Source: Dehalococcoidia bacterium (GTDB lineage Bacteria; Chloroflexota; Dehalococcoidia; Lucifugimonadales; Lucifugimonadaceae). Taken from it: a DNA stretch of 54,893 nt. The notes beneath the pieces were generated by a model that did no database searches, had not been told where the DNA came from, and saw nothing but the letters and a program-made list of their open reading frames with translations. Both the position numbers and the translations under genes were made by a program. Positions 8,503 through 17,366 of the stretch are shown piece after piece; the stretch's first letter is position 1; every line of letters begins with the position of its first letter. The stretch lies in the NCBI GenBank assembly GCA_030747175.1, contig JASLLE010000008.1, positions 1 to 54,893 on the forward strand, written 5' to 3'.

Positions 8503-9576
8503 CTACTCAATGGCTGGCGATTGGCCATTCCCCCATGCAATCTGCAGCAACCTGGAAAATTTCCGCAACCGATCCAGTTGTTCGGACGCTATCCCGTCGG
8601 GATCGAAGTGCATCACGTCGTTTCGCACACCCACGATTTCCGCCAACTGCTTCACGAAAGTCTTGCGATGTAGATCGGTGTCGAGTTTGTTCCAATTATT
8701 TGGCTTCTCTAACAGACGGGCACACTCGCCCAGCGTCAGATCTGCCGCTTGTTCCACCGTTCGATTGGTGTCATCAGGATTCTTGGCAGATTGAATTTCC
8801 TCAGTGGTGAAAGCTTCATCGATTCTCACGCGTAGATGGTTTTCGATCTCACCAAGCAACACGAAAGGCTCCGCCAGCTGTCGGAATTGGTCGTTGAAAT
8901 CAGTGGACGTCAGGATCCCCGTGATCTTCTGCGCGTCTCCGCGAACTAGGATGGCACCCTGAGGACCTAACTCGGTTATAGCTTCGAGAATAGACGCGTC
9001 CGCGGCAAGCACGCGGACCTGCCCCATGCATTCTCTTGCGGTCGAGCACGGCAATCCCAAAGCGAGTTTTGTCGCTATCGTCTGCCAACTGATCAAACCT
9101 ATTACAACGCGCTCATTCAACATCACCGGGAGCTGGGAGTAGTCATTCATCAGCATCTGAGTCACGTCTTCCCCCAATGGCGCGTCCGGCCCAACGTAGA
9201 GCGGCGGAGTATTCGCTGATGCAAGTCGGCTAATCCGCTGCGTTGGGTCAACCTGAGGCCGCTCCGTCGTGGTCCCGGCAATCTCCGGGGTGCCCTCAAT
9301 TGGCGAGATTGGCGGTGATTCCGGATCGCTCGGTTGATCAGTAACCACCGAACTCACAAACCGAACGCGGGCATCAATATACGTTGCCTCAAAATCAGGC
9401 GTGGTACGGAGTTTATGTTTACGAAGCGCATTTCTGATCTCGCGTACGATCAGATATCCGCGCCGCTCCGCGTAGAACCACGAAAGGAGTTCTCGAACCG
9501 TTTCCTCGGGGGTCTCACCTTGTTCAACCTGTTCAGCGATTGCGGCCAAACGGCGTCCCAAACTCGACACCATCAT
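8503..9576 (-). CDS. CBS-pair protein with a HEPN/Swt1-like C-terminal domain
   Basis: The 357-residue protein has three parts. Residues 1-75 are helical and charged (ELLSWFYAERRGYLIVREIR, TTPDFEATYIDARVRF). About 110-230 are two CBS motifs, with SQLPVMLNERVVIGLISWQT and GAILVRGDAQKITGILTSTDF. About 235-350 are all-helical and contain R318-N-D-V-M-H323, the R-x4-H pattern of HEPN ribonuclease-like domains, within GVRNDVMHFDPDG. CBS pairs bind adenosine nucleotides, so the protein may be a nucleotide-gated RNase or toxin. This role is inferred. ATG 9576 has AAAGGA 7 bases upstream. No antitoxin-like partner is adjacent. Confidence 0.65.
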   Translation of the reverse strand: MMVSSLGRRLAAIAEQVEQGETPEETVRELLSWFYAERRGYLIVREIRNALRKHKLRTTPDFEATYIDARVRFVSSVVTDQPSDPESPPISPIEGTPEIAGTTTERPQVDPTQRISRLASANTPPLYVGPDAPLGEDVTQMLMNDYSQLPVMLNERVVIGLISWQTIATKLALGLPCSTARECMGQVRVLAADASILEAITELGPQGAILVRGDAQKITGILTSTDFNDQFRQLAEPFVLLGEIENHLRVRIDEAFTTEEIQSAKNPDDTNRTVEQAADLTLGECARLLEKPNNWNKLDTDLHRKTFVKQLAEIVGVRNDVMHFDPDGIASEQLDRLRKFSRLLQIAWGNGQSPAIE

Positions 9577-9649
9577 CCAGATTCCTTTGGGCGACACACT
9601 TGCGGAGGGCAAGGCTCGCACCGGCGACTCAGATATCTAACTGTGCTTG

Positions 9650-11395
9650 TCACGGTATCACCGGAAGCGTAATCCTCGACGGACGCGCCGCGTCGTGGAA
9701 CACCGTCTGACGAGCCGGTCGTAGCTCCGCGTCCTGCCAGTCGTCCGCGCCCGTGTTGTGATTGCGGTCGTGATTCGGGTAGTCGCTTGACGAGATATCT
9801 ATCCGAATCCGGTGCCCGGCCTTGAACAGGTTGCTGGTCGGCAACAGTGTCAGGTCGAACTCGTACACCTCGCCCGGGGTCATCAGCTCTGCCGGTTCGT
9901 CCAGCCCGTTCCGGAATCGGGCGCGCTGGAAGCCGTAGCACAGGTTGATCGCCGCCCCATCCGGGTGGACGTCTACGAGCTTGACCGTGAAGTCGGTATC
10001 CGGCGCGTCCGACGCAGCGTGCATACGCAACACCGGGTAGCCGGTCACCTCGATAGCCTGCTCCAGCGGCGCGGTCTGGTAAACAAGGATGTCCCGGCGG
10101 TGGGCGTTCATCCGCTGGTCGAAAGGCCCGTCCTGTCCGTTCTCGAGATACAGGGTCATGACCGGGTCGCGCGGGTCGTACACATACGAGTCGGGGTTCT
10201 CCGCGCCGGGGCCTTCAAGGGACAGCACGCCATCACCCGCCGGGGTATTCGCCGAGCCGCCGGAGCGCAGAAAGAAGTCGGTATCCACGGCCCGCGCCAG
10301 GGGCCACTTCTCCTCGCGTCGCCATCGGTTCTCGCCCATCACGAAGATGTTGACCGGGTCGCCGTCCATCACGCCATTTTGTTCGCCCTTCAGCCAGTAG
10401 TCGAACCACGGCGTCGCCAGCTCCACCCAGTCGATCTCGGCATCGGGGCCATAGTCCATGTCCCCGATGACACGCGGCATCTCGTTGGCGTGCGTGTATG
10501 GGCCCACGAACAACCGCTGGTTGGCGCGCGCATGCTCGCTGGGCGCCTCATCGATCATGCCGTTATACATCTCGGTGGTAGCGATCATGCGGTCGTACCA
10601 CCCGGTGCGGTGGTGGACGGGGAGATCGACCTTCGAGAAGTTTTGGCTGAATTTCCATCGGTCTTCATGGTGGTGACCGAGCCAGTCATGGAAACCCTTC
10701 CGCAATCCGCCTACCGCCTCCAGCGGCAACTCGCTCCACGGCAGGTACCACAGCCACTTCTCTCGATTCGCGATCCCGACGATGGCGTCGTAGGCTTCCA
10801 CCGTGGTCGGACCCGCGGGCGTATCGAGCCACTTCTGCGTGTCCGGCGCTATCAGTCCCAGCAGCCACTGGAGCGCGCGCCCCGGCCGGAACACCCCGCC
10901 CATCTCCCAGTCGGTCGTCCTCGGCGTCATGCCCCCGGCGAACATTGTCACCAGGTGAGGCGGCATAAGCGGCGCGAGCATCCATTGCGTCCACGCCGGG
11001 TACGAGTAGCCGAAGGTCCCGACTTTTCCGTTCGACCACGGTTGTACCGCGGCCCACTCGATCGTGTCATAACCGTCTTCTCGATCGTCGTACAGCGCGC
11101 CGAACAGCGGCCGATACACGCCATCGGACTGCCAGCGACCGCGCTTGTCCTGCACCACGACCGCGTACCCGTTGGACGCCAGCCCGCGGTAACGATCGAC
11201 ATCACGTTCTCGCGACTTGTCGTACGGCGTCCGGCACACCAGCGTCGGAAAGCCGTCCCCGCCGTTCGCCGCGCCCATAGCGCCTATCGGCACAATCCGT
11301 TCTGGCAGATACACGTCTGCACGCAAGATTGTGCCGTCCCGCATGGGAGTGACTACGTTGTGTTCGACGGTGATATCGGTCTTGACCAGCGGCAA
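9650..11395 (-). CDS. CocE/NonD-family serine hydrolase (X-Pro dipeptidyl-peptidase-like)
   Basis: The product has an alpha/beta-hydrolase N-terminal part: TPMRDGTILRADVYLP, LVCRTPYDKSRERD, VVVQDKRGRWQSDG and the nucleophile elbow GTFGYSYPAWTQW. A helical cap follows, then a C-terminal jelly roll (VTGYPVLRMHAASDAPDTDF, KAGHRIRIDISSSDYPN). The family cleaves acyl groups from esters or X-Pro peptides; many members are annotated as cocaine esterase or glutaryl-7-ACA acylase. TTG 11395 is proposed because AAAGG lies 7 bases upstream and family homology begins at LVKTDITVEHNVV. The frame extends to 11545, but the added residues do not look native. It is divergent from the glycosidase-like gene at 11551. 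The length of 581 residues is normal. Confidence 0.85.
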   Translation of the reverse strand: MPLVKTDITVEHNVVTPMRDGTILRADVYLPERIVPIGAMGAANGGDGFPTLVCRTPYDKSRERDVDRYRGLASNGYAVVVQDKRGRWQSDGVYRPLFGALYDDREDGYDTIEWAAVQPWSNGKVGTFGYSYPAWTQWMLAPLMPPHLVTMFAGGMTPRTTDWEMGGVFRPGRALQWLLGLIAPDTQKWLDTPAGPTTVEAYDAIVGIANREKWLWYLPWSELPLEAVGGLRKGFHDWLGHHHEDRWKFSQNFSKVDLPVHHRTGWYDRMIATTEMYNGMIDEAPSEHARANQRLFVGPYTHANEMPRVIGDMDYGPDAEIDWVELATPWFDYWLKGEQNGVMDGDPVNIFVMGENRWRREEKWPLARAVDTDFFLRSGGSANTPAGDGVLSLEGPGAENPDSYVYDPRDPVMTLYLENGQDGPFDQRMNAHRRDILVYQTAPLEQAIEVTGYPVLRMHAASDAPDTDFTVKLVDVHPDGAAINLCYGFQRARFRNGLDEPAELMTPGEVYEFDLTLLPTSNLFKAGHRIRIDISSSDYPNHDRNHNTGADDWQDAELRPARQTVFHDAARPSRITLPVIP

Positions 11396-11550
11396 TGGGC
11401 GGCCTTTCGTTTCGGGTGTTGCGGGATGGGCGCGGGAGACGGAGAGCCGGTAGGATATCGTGCCCCCGCACTGTCCCAGACAGGGCGGATCAACAGATTC
11501 CAACGATTCCGTGATTACGCTACCCGAGACAGGAAAGGCAGGCACCGCCT

Positions 11551-12702
11551 GTGGCCAAGCGCAACACCCGAGTTTCCATCGACGGCGAAGACTGGCATAT
11601 CAACGGCGAAGTGACCTTCCGGGGAAGAGAGTTCCGCGGCTGGCGGGTAGAAGGCCTGCTGCTGAACAGCCGGATGGCCAGCGCTGTCTTCGACGACGAA
11701 AACCCGCTGACCGCTGACCTGTGGAAGTACCCGGACACCGGTGCCTGGGACGCAGACCGGAACACCAACGAACTGATCGCCATGTTGCCGACGTACAAGG
11801 CGCACGGCATAAACGCTCTGCCATTCAACCTCCAGAACAGCTCACCGCTCGGCTATTACCGGCGCGACCCGGAGCACCTTGAAGAGTTGCGAAAACGCAT
11901 CCACGCCGACCATCCGGGAGCGAAGGACGAAGACATCTGGGCGGGACTGCTTCTTGAAGTGGAGTCGCAGCCCTGGGTCTCGGGAGCATTCAACGCCGAT
12001 GGCTCCCTGAAACCGACTTTCCTGGAACGTACCGAGCGACTGATCGACGCCGCGGACGAGAACGGGATGGTCGTAATCCTCGGCTTGTTCTACCAGGGGC
12101 AGGATGAACGACTCACCGACACCAGGGCCGTAAAGGCGGCGGTGACCAACGCCTGCGCGTGGGTGTTGGAAAAGGGTTACGCGAACGTCATCATCGAGAT
12201 CAACAACGAGGTCAACGTCCCGACATACGAGCACCCGATCCTCAAGGAAGACCGGATCCACGAGTTGATCGACCTTGCCAAAAGCGTGACCCGGGACGGC
12301 AACCGTCTGCTGGTCAGCACGAGCTGGACGCGCCGCAGCACCGCCTCGGAAGAAGCGGTCGCGTCTTCTGACTTCATCCTGCTGCACGGAAACGGCCTGG
12401 TGGACCCGAACGACGTTGCGAAGGTGGTCGACAACCACCGTGCCGTCTCCACCTACACGCCAAAACCGATCCTGTTCAACGAGGATGACCACTACAACTT
12501 CGACCAGCCGCTGAACAACTTCACGGCAGCGCTCTCACGCCACGCCGGATGGGGCTACTTCGATCCGGCGGAGGGCGCAGGCGGCACACCCTTCTACGGC
12601 GACTACGAAAACGGTTACCAGTGCCCGCCGATCAACTGGGGTATCAACACGGAGCGCAAGAAGGGCTTCTACGACTTCGTGAAGGAAGTGACAGGGGGGT
12701 AA
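11551..12702 (+). CDS. Clan GH-A-like glycoside hydrolase
   Basis: The 383-residue protein begins with GTG and an upstream AGGAAAGG. Its sequence reads as a TIM barrel with the two carboxylates of clan GH-A: E220 in IIEINNEVN (acid/base, after Asn) and E311 in PILFNEDDH (nucleophile). VVILGLFYQGQDER and SDFILLHGNG are other strand ends. No signal peptide is seen, so it should act in the cytoplasm. The exact GH family was not recognised; it resembles the cellulase-like proteins often annotated as hypothetical in environmental Chloroflexota. The next gene is a GH4 enzyme on the same strand, so glycoside breakdown is likely. Confidence 0.6.
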   Translation: MAKRNTRVSIDGEDWHINGEVTFRGREFRGWRVEGLLLNSRMASAVFDDENPLTADLWKYPDTGAWDADRNTNELIAMLPTYKAHGINALPFNLQNSSPLGYYRRDPEHLEELRKRIHADHPGAKDEDIWAGLLLEVESQPWVSGAFNADGSLKPTFLERTERLIDAADENGMVVILGLFYQGQDERLTDTRAVKAAVTNACAWVLEKGYANVIIEINNEVNVPTYEHPILKEDRIHELIDLAKSVTRDGNRLLVSTSWTRRSTASEEAVASSDFILLHGNGLVDPNDVAKVVDNHRAVSTYTPKPILFNEDDHYNFDQPLNNFTAALSRHAGWGYFDPAEGAGGTPFYGDYENGYQCPPINWGINTERKKGFYDFVKEVTGG

Positions 12703-12743
12703 ACGAGCGTGGGACGGGGCTTGCTCCGCCCGTCACGCGGCGG

Positions 12744-12909
12744 GTGTAGGGGCGTATGGCAATACACCCGTGTCGTCAGCTGCCACGGCCTTGAACATCA
12801 TCCAATCGGTTGTCCTCCTGAACCCGGTCCGGGAGGACGGCAATATCGAATTGTGAGACGTAACCGGCGCCACCTCAGAGTACCGTGGGCGTATTGCCAT
12901 ACGACCCTC
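12744..12909. repeat. Inverted pair of GTATGGCAATAC repeats enclosing a hairpin
   Basis: Copy 12744-12769 and inverted copy 12885-12909 share the core CGTATGGCAATAC-CCC. The 115 bases between them contain a second hairpin at 12812-12838 (GTCCTCC against GGAGGAC). The layout, terminal inverted repeats around a short non-coding centre, is like a miniature inverted-repeat element. It sits in the 246-base gap upstream of the GH4 gene. Confidence 0.65.
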
Positions 12910-12948
12910 CACCGACCCCTCACCCACCGTGATGTAGGAGCCACGACC

Positions 12949-14259
12949 ATCCCAAACCCGACCAAGATAGGCGTGATCGGAGCGGGCTCAGCCCAGTTCT
13001 CGCTGGGTCTCGTTCGTGACCTGTCTCTCACGCCATCGCTTGCCGGGACCACGGTCGCCCTCATGGACATCGACGTGGAACGCGCCGAGATGGTCCACGC
13101 GCTCGCCGAGCGTTACGTGAAGGAGATCGGCGGGGAGCTGTATTTCGAGGTCGCCCGAACCCGGGAAGAGGCGATCGCCGAGGCGGATTTCGTCATCAAC
13201 AGCGCATCGACGGGCGCGCACGGCGCACGCAGCTTCGCCCAGATCCATGACCTCCGGTTTTACGTTGATGTTGCGAAGGACATCGAACGGATATCGCCTG
13301 ACGCGTGGCTGATCCAGATATCGAACCCGGTTTTCGAGGGCACCACCGCGCAGACACGGGAGACCGGGACAAAGGTCATCGGCCTGTGTCACGGCGCTCA
13401 CCACGGGATAGCGGAACTGTCGCGCGGACTGGGCCTCGACGAGAGCGAGGTCGAGTGGGAAGCGCCGGGACTCAATCACGTCGTTTACCTGACGCATTTC
13501 CGATACAGGGGCGAGGACGCCTACCCGCTCCTTGATCGCTGGATCGAGAACGATTCCGAGGAGTACTGGCGCACCTACGAACCGGAATACAACGAGAACC
13601 AGTTATCCCGCGCTGCTATCGAACAGTACCGGATGGTGGGTTTGATGCCACTTGGCGACACGCCTCGCGCGGGCGGCTGGTGGTTCCACAGCGATGACGA
13701 CACGAAACGACGCTGGTTCGGGCCGCTTGGAGGTTTTGACTCCGAGCTCGGTTGGAGCCGGTACATCGGCAAACTGGAGGCGCGACGGGAGGGTATGTTC
13801 GAGGTCGTAAACGACCCGTCGGCCAGCCTCACGACCGTGTTCCCGCCCGACAAGTCAGACGAACAGATGGTCCCGATCATCGATGCCCTGTCCGGCGGAA
13901 ACTCCGGGCGCTACCAGATGAATATTCCGAATAACGGTCTCATAGATGGCATCGCCGCCGACGTGTCGGTCGAGGTCCCGGCTTACGTCAGCGGGCGCGG
14001 CGTGCAGGGCATGCGGATCGGCAAGCTGCCGGACAACCTGATGCTGCAGGTGTTGCTGCCGCGCGTCGTCCAGGCCGAGCGATCGCTGGGATTCGCCAGG
14101 CACCCCAACCGCGGCCTGATGCTTCAGATGATCCTCAACGATCGCGGCAACTTCAACAACAAGCCACTGCCAATGGTCGAGACCTATGACGACGCGGTGG
14201 CGCTGATGGACAGGTTCCTCGCGGAAGATCCGGAACTGGCGGACTTGCTAACGGACTGA
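12949..14259 (+). CDS. Glycoside hydrolase family 4 enzyme (alpha-glucosidase/galactosidase type)
   Basis: GH4 enzymes hydrolyse glycosides by an NAD- and Mn-dependent oxidation-elimination mechanism. Visible features are the Rossmann motif KIGVIGAGSAQFS, VALMDIDVERAEM, DFVINSASTGAH, ISNPVFEGT, the metal-binding GLCHGAHHG (Cys and His) and GLNHVVYL. The product is about 436 residues, normal for the family. The start is a puzzle: homology begins at IPNPTKIGV, and TAGGAG lies 8 bases before an ATC at 12949. The nearest in-frame ATG/GTG/TTG lies roughly 95 bases upstream, before the repeat at 12885. An ATC start is therefore proposed tentatively. Without the sugar-phosphate motif being clear, substrate assignment is open. 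Confidence 0.85.
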   Translation: MPNPTKIGVIGAGSAQFSLGLVRDLSLTPSLAGTTVALMDIDVERAEMVHALAERYVKEIGGELYFEVARTREEAIAEADFVINSASTGAHGARSFAQIHDLRFYVDVAKDIERISPDAWLIQISNPVFEGTTAQTRETGTKVIGLCHGAHHGIAELSRGLGLDESEVEWEAPGLNHVVYLTHFRYRGEDAYPLLDRWIENDSEEYWRTYEPEYNENQLSRAAIEQYRMVGLMPLGDTPRAGGWWFHSDDDTKRRWFGPLGGFDSELGWSRYIGKLEARREGMFEVVNDPSASLTTVFPPDKSDEQMVPIIDALSGGNSGRYQMNIPNNGLIDGIAADVSVEVPAYVSGRGVQGMRIGKLPDNLMLQVLLPRVVQAERSLGFARHPNRGLMLQMILNDRGNFNNKPLPMVETYDDAVALMDRFLAEDPELADLLTD

Positions 14260-14345
14260 TCCGACCGGACGGTGGAGTCGCCGCACAACGCACACTTCGA
14301 GAACCTCAGGTTGGGTCGCAGCCAGGCGGCATTGTGTCCAATTGC

Positions 14346-14410
14346 TCCCTCTCTCCTCCGCGGAAGAGGGCCGGGAGCCTGCCCTTCCGCTAGTCGGAAG
14401 GGTGAGGGGG
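14346..14410. repeat. GGAAGGG/CCCTCTCC palindromic repeat
   Basis: This is the reverse-orientation relative of the copies at 20833 and 21015. It shares CCTGCCCTTCCGCTAGTCGG and the final GGAAGGGTGAGGGGG. It fills the gap between two convergent genes, where it may also form a terminator-like hairpin. Confidence 0.8.
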
Positions 14411-14444
14411 TGAGGCCGCAGGCCGAGAGTCGCCAGCCACCGGC

Positions 14445-15176
14445 CTAAGTACGCCGCACCGTCGCCATCGCCACCACCAGCAGCCCGGTCGCATAGGCAG
14501 CCAGAACCGCAATCTCCGACATCACATCGCCCAGCGCCTCGCCGCGCAACATGATCTCTCGCAATGCACGTACGGCGTGAGTGAGCGGCAGCACCTCCGC
14601 CGGCCCCTGGAAATAACCGGGAAGCTCTTCAACCGGCATCACGACCCCGGAAAGGAAGATCTGCGGGGCGAACAACATCGGGATGAACTGGACCACCTGG
14701 AACTCGTTCCGGGCGAAGGTCGATGCGAAGATCCCCAGGTTGACTCCGAATATGGTCAGCACCATCAACACGACGAACATCTGCCACAGGTCGCCCCGGT
14801 AGTTAACGTCAACGACGAACACCGTGAAGAGAAGGATGATCAGGGACTGGAGGGCGGCGAACACCAGGAACCCGAGGAGATACCCGACGAGGACGTCCCC
14901 CCGGCCGACCGGCGTGACGTATAACCGTTCCAGCGTCCCCTGGCTGCGCTCTCGCAAAAAACTGATTCCGGTCAGTACGAAGGTGAACAGCAGAGTGAAA
15001 ACGCTGATCAATGCCGGCGCGACGCGGTCAAGCGTGTCCTGCTTCTCGGAGAAGCTGAACCCGACCAGCGCCATCACCAGCAGGGGCGCCAGGAATATCA
15101 ACGCCAGCGAGCGCCGGTCCCGAACGATCTCGCGCATCACGCGAACGGCGATGGCAGTTGTGCGATCGAATGTCAT
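14445..15176 (-). CDS. ABC-2 type transporter permease
   Basis: The 243-residue integral membrane protein has about six membrane spans and the ABC-2 exporter signature: RDRRSLALIFLAPLLVMAL at the N-terminus, RERSQGTLERLYVTPVGR between spans, and PLTHAVRALREIMLRG before the last span. Its ATG overlaps the stop of the ATPase gene by four bases (TCATGA on the plus strand), so the two are translationally coupled and form one exporter. The cargo is unknown; related pairs export drugs, lipids or polysaccharide precursors. Confidence 0.9.
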   Translation of the reverse strand: MTFDRTTAIAVRVMREIVRDRRSLALIFLAPLLVMALVGFSFSEKQDTLDRVAPALISVFTLLFTFVLTGISFLRERSQGTLERLYVTPVGRGDVLVGYLLGFLVFAALQSLIILLFTVFVVDVNYRGDLWQMFVVLMVLTIFGVNLGIFASTFARNEFQVVQFIPMLFAPQIFLSGVVMPVEELPGYFQGPAEVLPLTHAVRALREIMLRGEALGDVMSEIAVLAAYATGLLVVAMATVRRT

Positions 15177-15976
15177 GAGCTCGGCGCCCCGTCCAGGCTC
15201 CCTGACCGAACCAGGTGGAGGAAGGCGTCCTCGAGACTCGCAGACGCCACGCCGGTGGTCGACCGAAGCTCGTCCGGCGTGCCCTGCGCGATGAACCGAC
15301 CATCGCGCAGAAAACCAAGCCGATCACAATGAGACGCATCGTCCATCGTGTGACTGGAGATCAGGATGGTGGTCCCCTCCCGGGTCATTCGACCGAAGTG
15401 CTTCCAGAAGGTCGCACGCAGCTCCGGGTCCAGCCCGACTGTCGGCTCGTCGAGGAGCAACACGGGCGGGGTGTGAACAAGTGCCACCGCCAGGCTGACG
15501 CGTTGCCGCATACCGCCGCTAAGGCTCGTGATCCGGTCGCGACCCCGGTCAGCAAGTTCAACCAGTTCCAGAACGGAGTCGACCGCCGCGGTCCGGGCCT
15601 GACGGTCCTTGACGCCACACATCCGAGCGAAAAATTCGACGTTCTCGCGCACGGTCAGCGACATGTAGAGCGCGTTGAGCTGCGGCATGTACCCGATGCG
15701 GTCTGAAAATCCCGGTCCCGGTGGGTTGCCGAGAACTCGTACATCGCCGGAATCGGGTTTGAGTAGTCCGGCAAGCAGCCGGACCAGCGTCGTCTTGCCC
15801 GAACCGTTCGCACCGAGCATCCCGAACGCCGTGCCGGGTTGGACCGAAAGAACAAGGTCGCGCAACACCGGGCGTCGCCCGAACGCGAACGATAGACCGC
15901 GCGCCTCGACCGCAGGCCGTTGCTCCGGTCCACGCATAGTCCCGCCACGGCCGCCATTGTCGTGTTCGGAAGCCAT
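15173..15976 (-). CDS. ABC transporter ATP-binding protein
   Basis: The product contains Walker A GANGSGKTT, Q-loop YMPQLNALYMSLTVREN, signature LSGGMRQRVSLA, Walker B PPVLLLDEPTVGLD and the H-loop LISSHTMDD. It is the DrrA/CcmA-like type paired with ABC-2 permeases. ATG 15976 is proposed; ATG 15937 (MRGPEQRP) is also possible, and neither has an ideal ribosome binding site. The frame extends to 16084, but the added residues look non-native. It couples to the permease gene downstream. Confidence 0.9.
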   Translation of the reverse strand: MASEHDNGGRGGTMRGPEQRPAVEARGLSFAFGRRPVLRDLVLSVQPGTAFGMLGANGSGKTTLVRLLAGLLKPDSGDVRVLGNPPGPGFSDRIGYMPQLNALYMSLTVRENVEFFARMCGVKDRQARTAAVDSVLELVELADRGRDRITSLSGGMRQRVSLAVALVHTPPVLLLDEPTVGLDPELRATFWKHFGRMTREGTTILISSHTMDDASHCDRLGFLRDGRFIAQGTPDELRSTTGVASASLEDAFLHLVRSGSLDGAPSS

Positions 15977-16140
15977 CCCTTGAAGCGTACCGCCGAACGA
16001 CCATTGAACGCATGAGACAGGCGTGGGGAACGGCGTTCTCACCCATGCCTTCGCCACGCCCCGGGCATGATCGGGCTCGGCCAACGCGCTACAGTAACGA
16101 CGCGCTCCACGGGCAAGCCCTCAAAGAAGGACATTTCACA

Positions 16141-17307
16141 ATGAAGATCACAGACGTCGAGACGTTCGCGGTGGACGGCGGCCACGGGCCGTGGCTGTTT
16201 TGCGCAATTCGGACCGATGAGGGGATTACGGGCTGGGGCGAGTTCGGCGTCGGCGCATACGCGCGTTCCCTGCTCGGGCTGATCGAGGACATGAAGCACC
16301 TCGTGATCGGAGAAGACCCGGAAGCCGTTGAGAAGATCTATTTCGATCTGTACCGCGGGCTGCGCCATGCCTCGGGCGGGCTGGCGAGCATGGGCATCGC
16401 GGGAACCGAGCTGGCCTGCTGGGACATCAAGGGCAAGATGCACGGCGTCCCCGTACATAGGCTGGTGGGCGGGCCATTCAGGAGCAAGCAGCGCGTCTAC
16501 TGGTCACACCTGGCGTCGATGCGCGCGGCGTGGCCGGAACTTGCACCTGATAGACCCATTCGTGACTGGGAGGCCGTCGGCCGTGCCGCTCAGGAGGCGG
16601 TTGAGCGCGGATATACAGCCTTCAAGACGAACATCCTGTGGCCCGGCGAACCATCACGAGCCATATGGCAGATGTCGCGTGAACTCGGCCACGATCAGCT
16701 CGCTGAACGGGACCTGATCAACCACGCCGTCAAGCAGATCTCGACAATGCGCGAGGCCGCGGGTCCGGACATCGGCATTCTCCTGGACATCAACTTCAAT
16801 TTCAAAACCGAGGGAGCGATCCGGCTGGCCCGTGCGCTGGAACCGTACGACCTGTTCTGGCTGGAGATAGACAACGAGGACCCGGAAGCGCTGGCCCAAC
16901 TGAAGGCTTCATCGACGACGCCGATCTGTTCAGGCGAGCAGATGCTGACGATGAGGGAGTACCAGCCCTACTTCGCTCTCCGCGCAATGGACACCGTGAA
17001 GGTGGACGTGCAGTGGCAGGGGTTCGGCCCGGCGAAGAAGGTCGCAGACCTGGCGGAGACCTACGAGTTGAACATCGCACCACACAACCCGGCCTCGCAC
17101 CTGGCCAGTTTCCAGTCGGTTCACCTCACCGCGGCCGTCTCAAACGTACGAATTATGGAAAGCGACCCGGACGCAATGCCGTGGCGGGACGATCTGTTCA
17201 CGGTGGTGCCGGAAGTCATCGACAGCTACATGACGGTGCCGACGGCGCCGGGCTGGGGCTCAGAGCCAATCGAGTCCGAACTCAAGAAGCACGCATGGGA
17301 CGCGTGA
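16141..17307 (+). CDS. Enolase-superfamily enzyme, third copy
   Basis: The 388-residue protein starts at an ATG with AAGGA 11 bases upstream (MKITDVETFAVDG). Barrel residues are K162-T-N164, metal ligands D216 (LLDINFN), E242 (FWLEIDNED) and E266 (CSGEQ), then D289 and H315 (IAPHN). Like the copy at 4660, it has Asn two residues after the first ligand. It differs from both others in K-x-N instead of K-x-R on the second strand, so it probably acts on a different substrate. The family call is firm; a sugar-acid dehydratase role is inferred. It is divergent from the ABC exporter. Confidence 0.85.
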   Translation: MKITDVETFAVDGGHGPWLFCAIRTDEGITGWGEFGVGAYARSLLGLIEDMKHLVIGEDPEAVEKIYFDLYRGLRHASGGLASMGIAGTELACWDIKGKMHGVPVHRLVGGPFRSKQRVYWSHLASMRAAWPELAPDRPIRDWEAVGRAAQEAVERGYTAFKTNILWPGEPSRAIWQMSRELGHDQLAERDLINHAVKQISTMREAAGPDIGILLDINFNFKTEGAIRLARALEPYDLFWLEIDNEDPEALAQLKASSTTPICSGEQMLTMREYQPYFALRAMDTVKVDVQWQGFGPAKKVADLAETYELNIAPHNPASHLASFQSVHLTAAVSNVRIMESDPDAMPWRDDLFTVVPEVIDSYMTVPTAPGWGSEPIESELKKHAWDA

Positions 17308-17366
17308 TGATCGGTCAAAATTACTTCTTTGCCCAGATGCGTGAGTCGATCACCGGTAACCCGAAA

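Noticed and set aside
9812-11614. 600-codon plus-strand frame opposite the CocE-type gene
   Set aside because: The minus strand shows clear hydrolase motifs throughout; the plus-strand translation is Arg/His-rich without any family pattern, as expected for an antisense frame in high-GC DNA.
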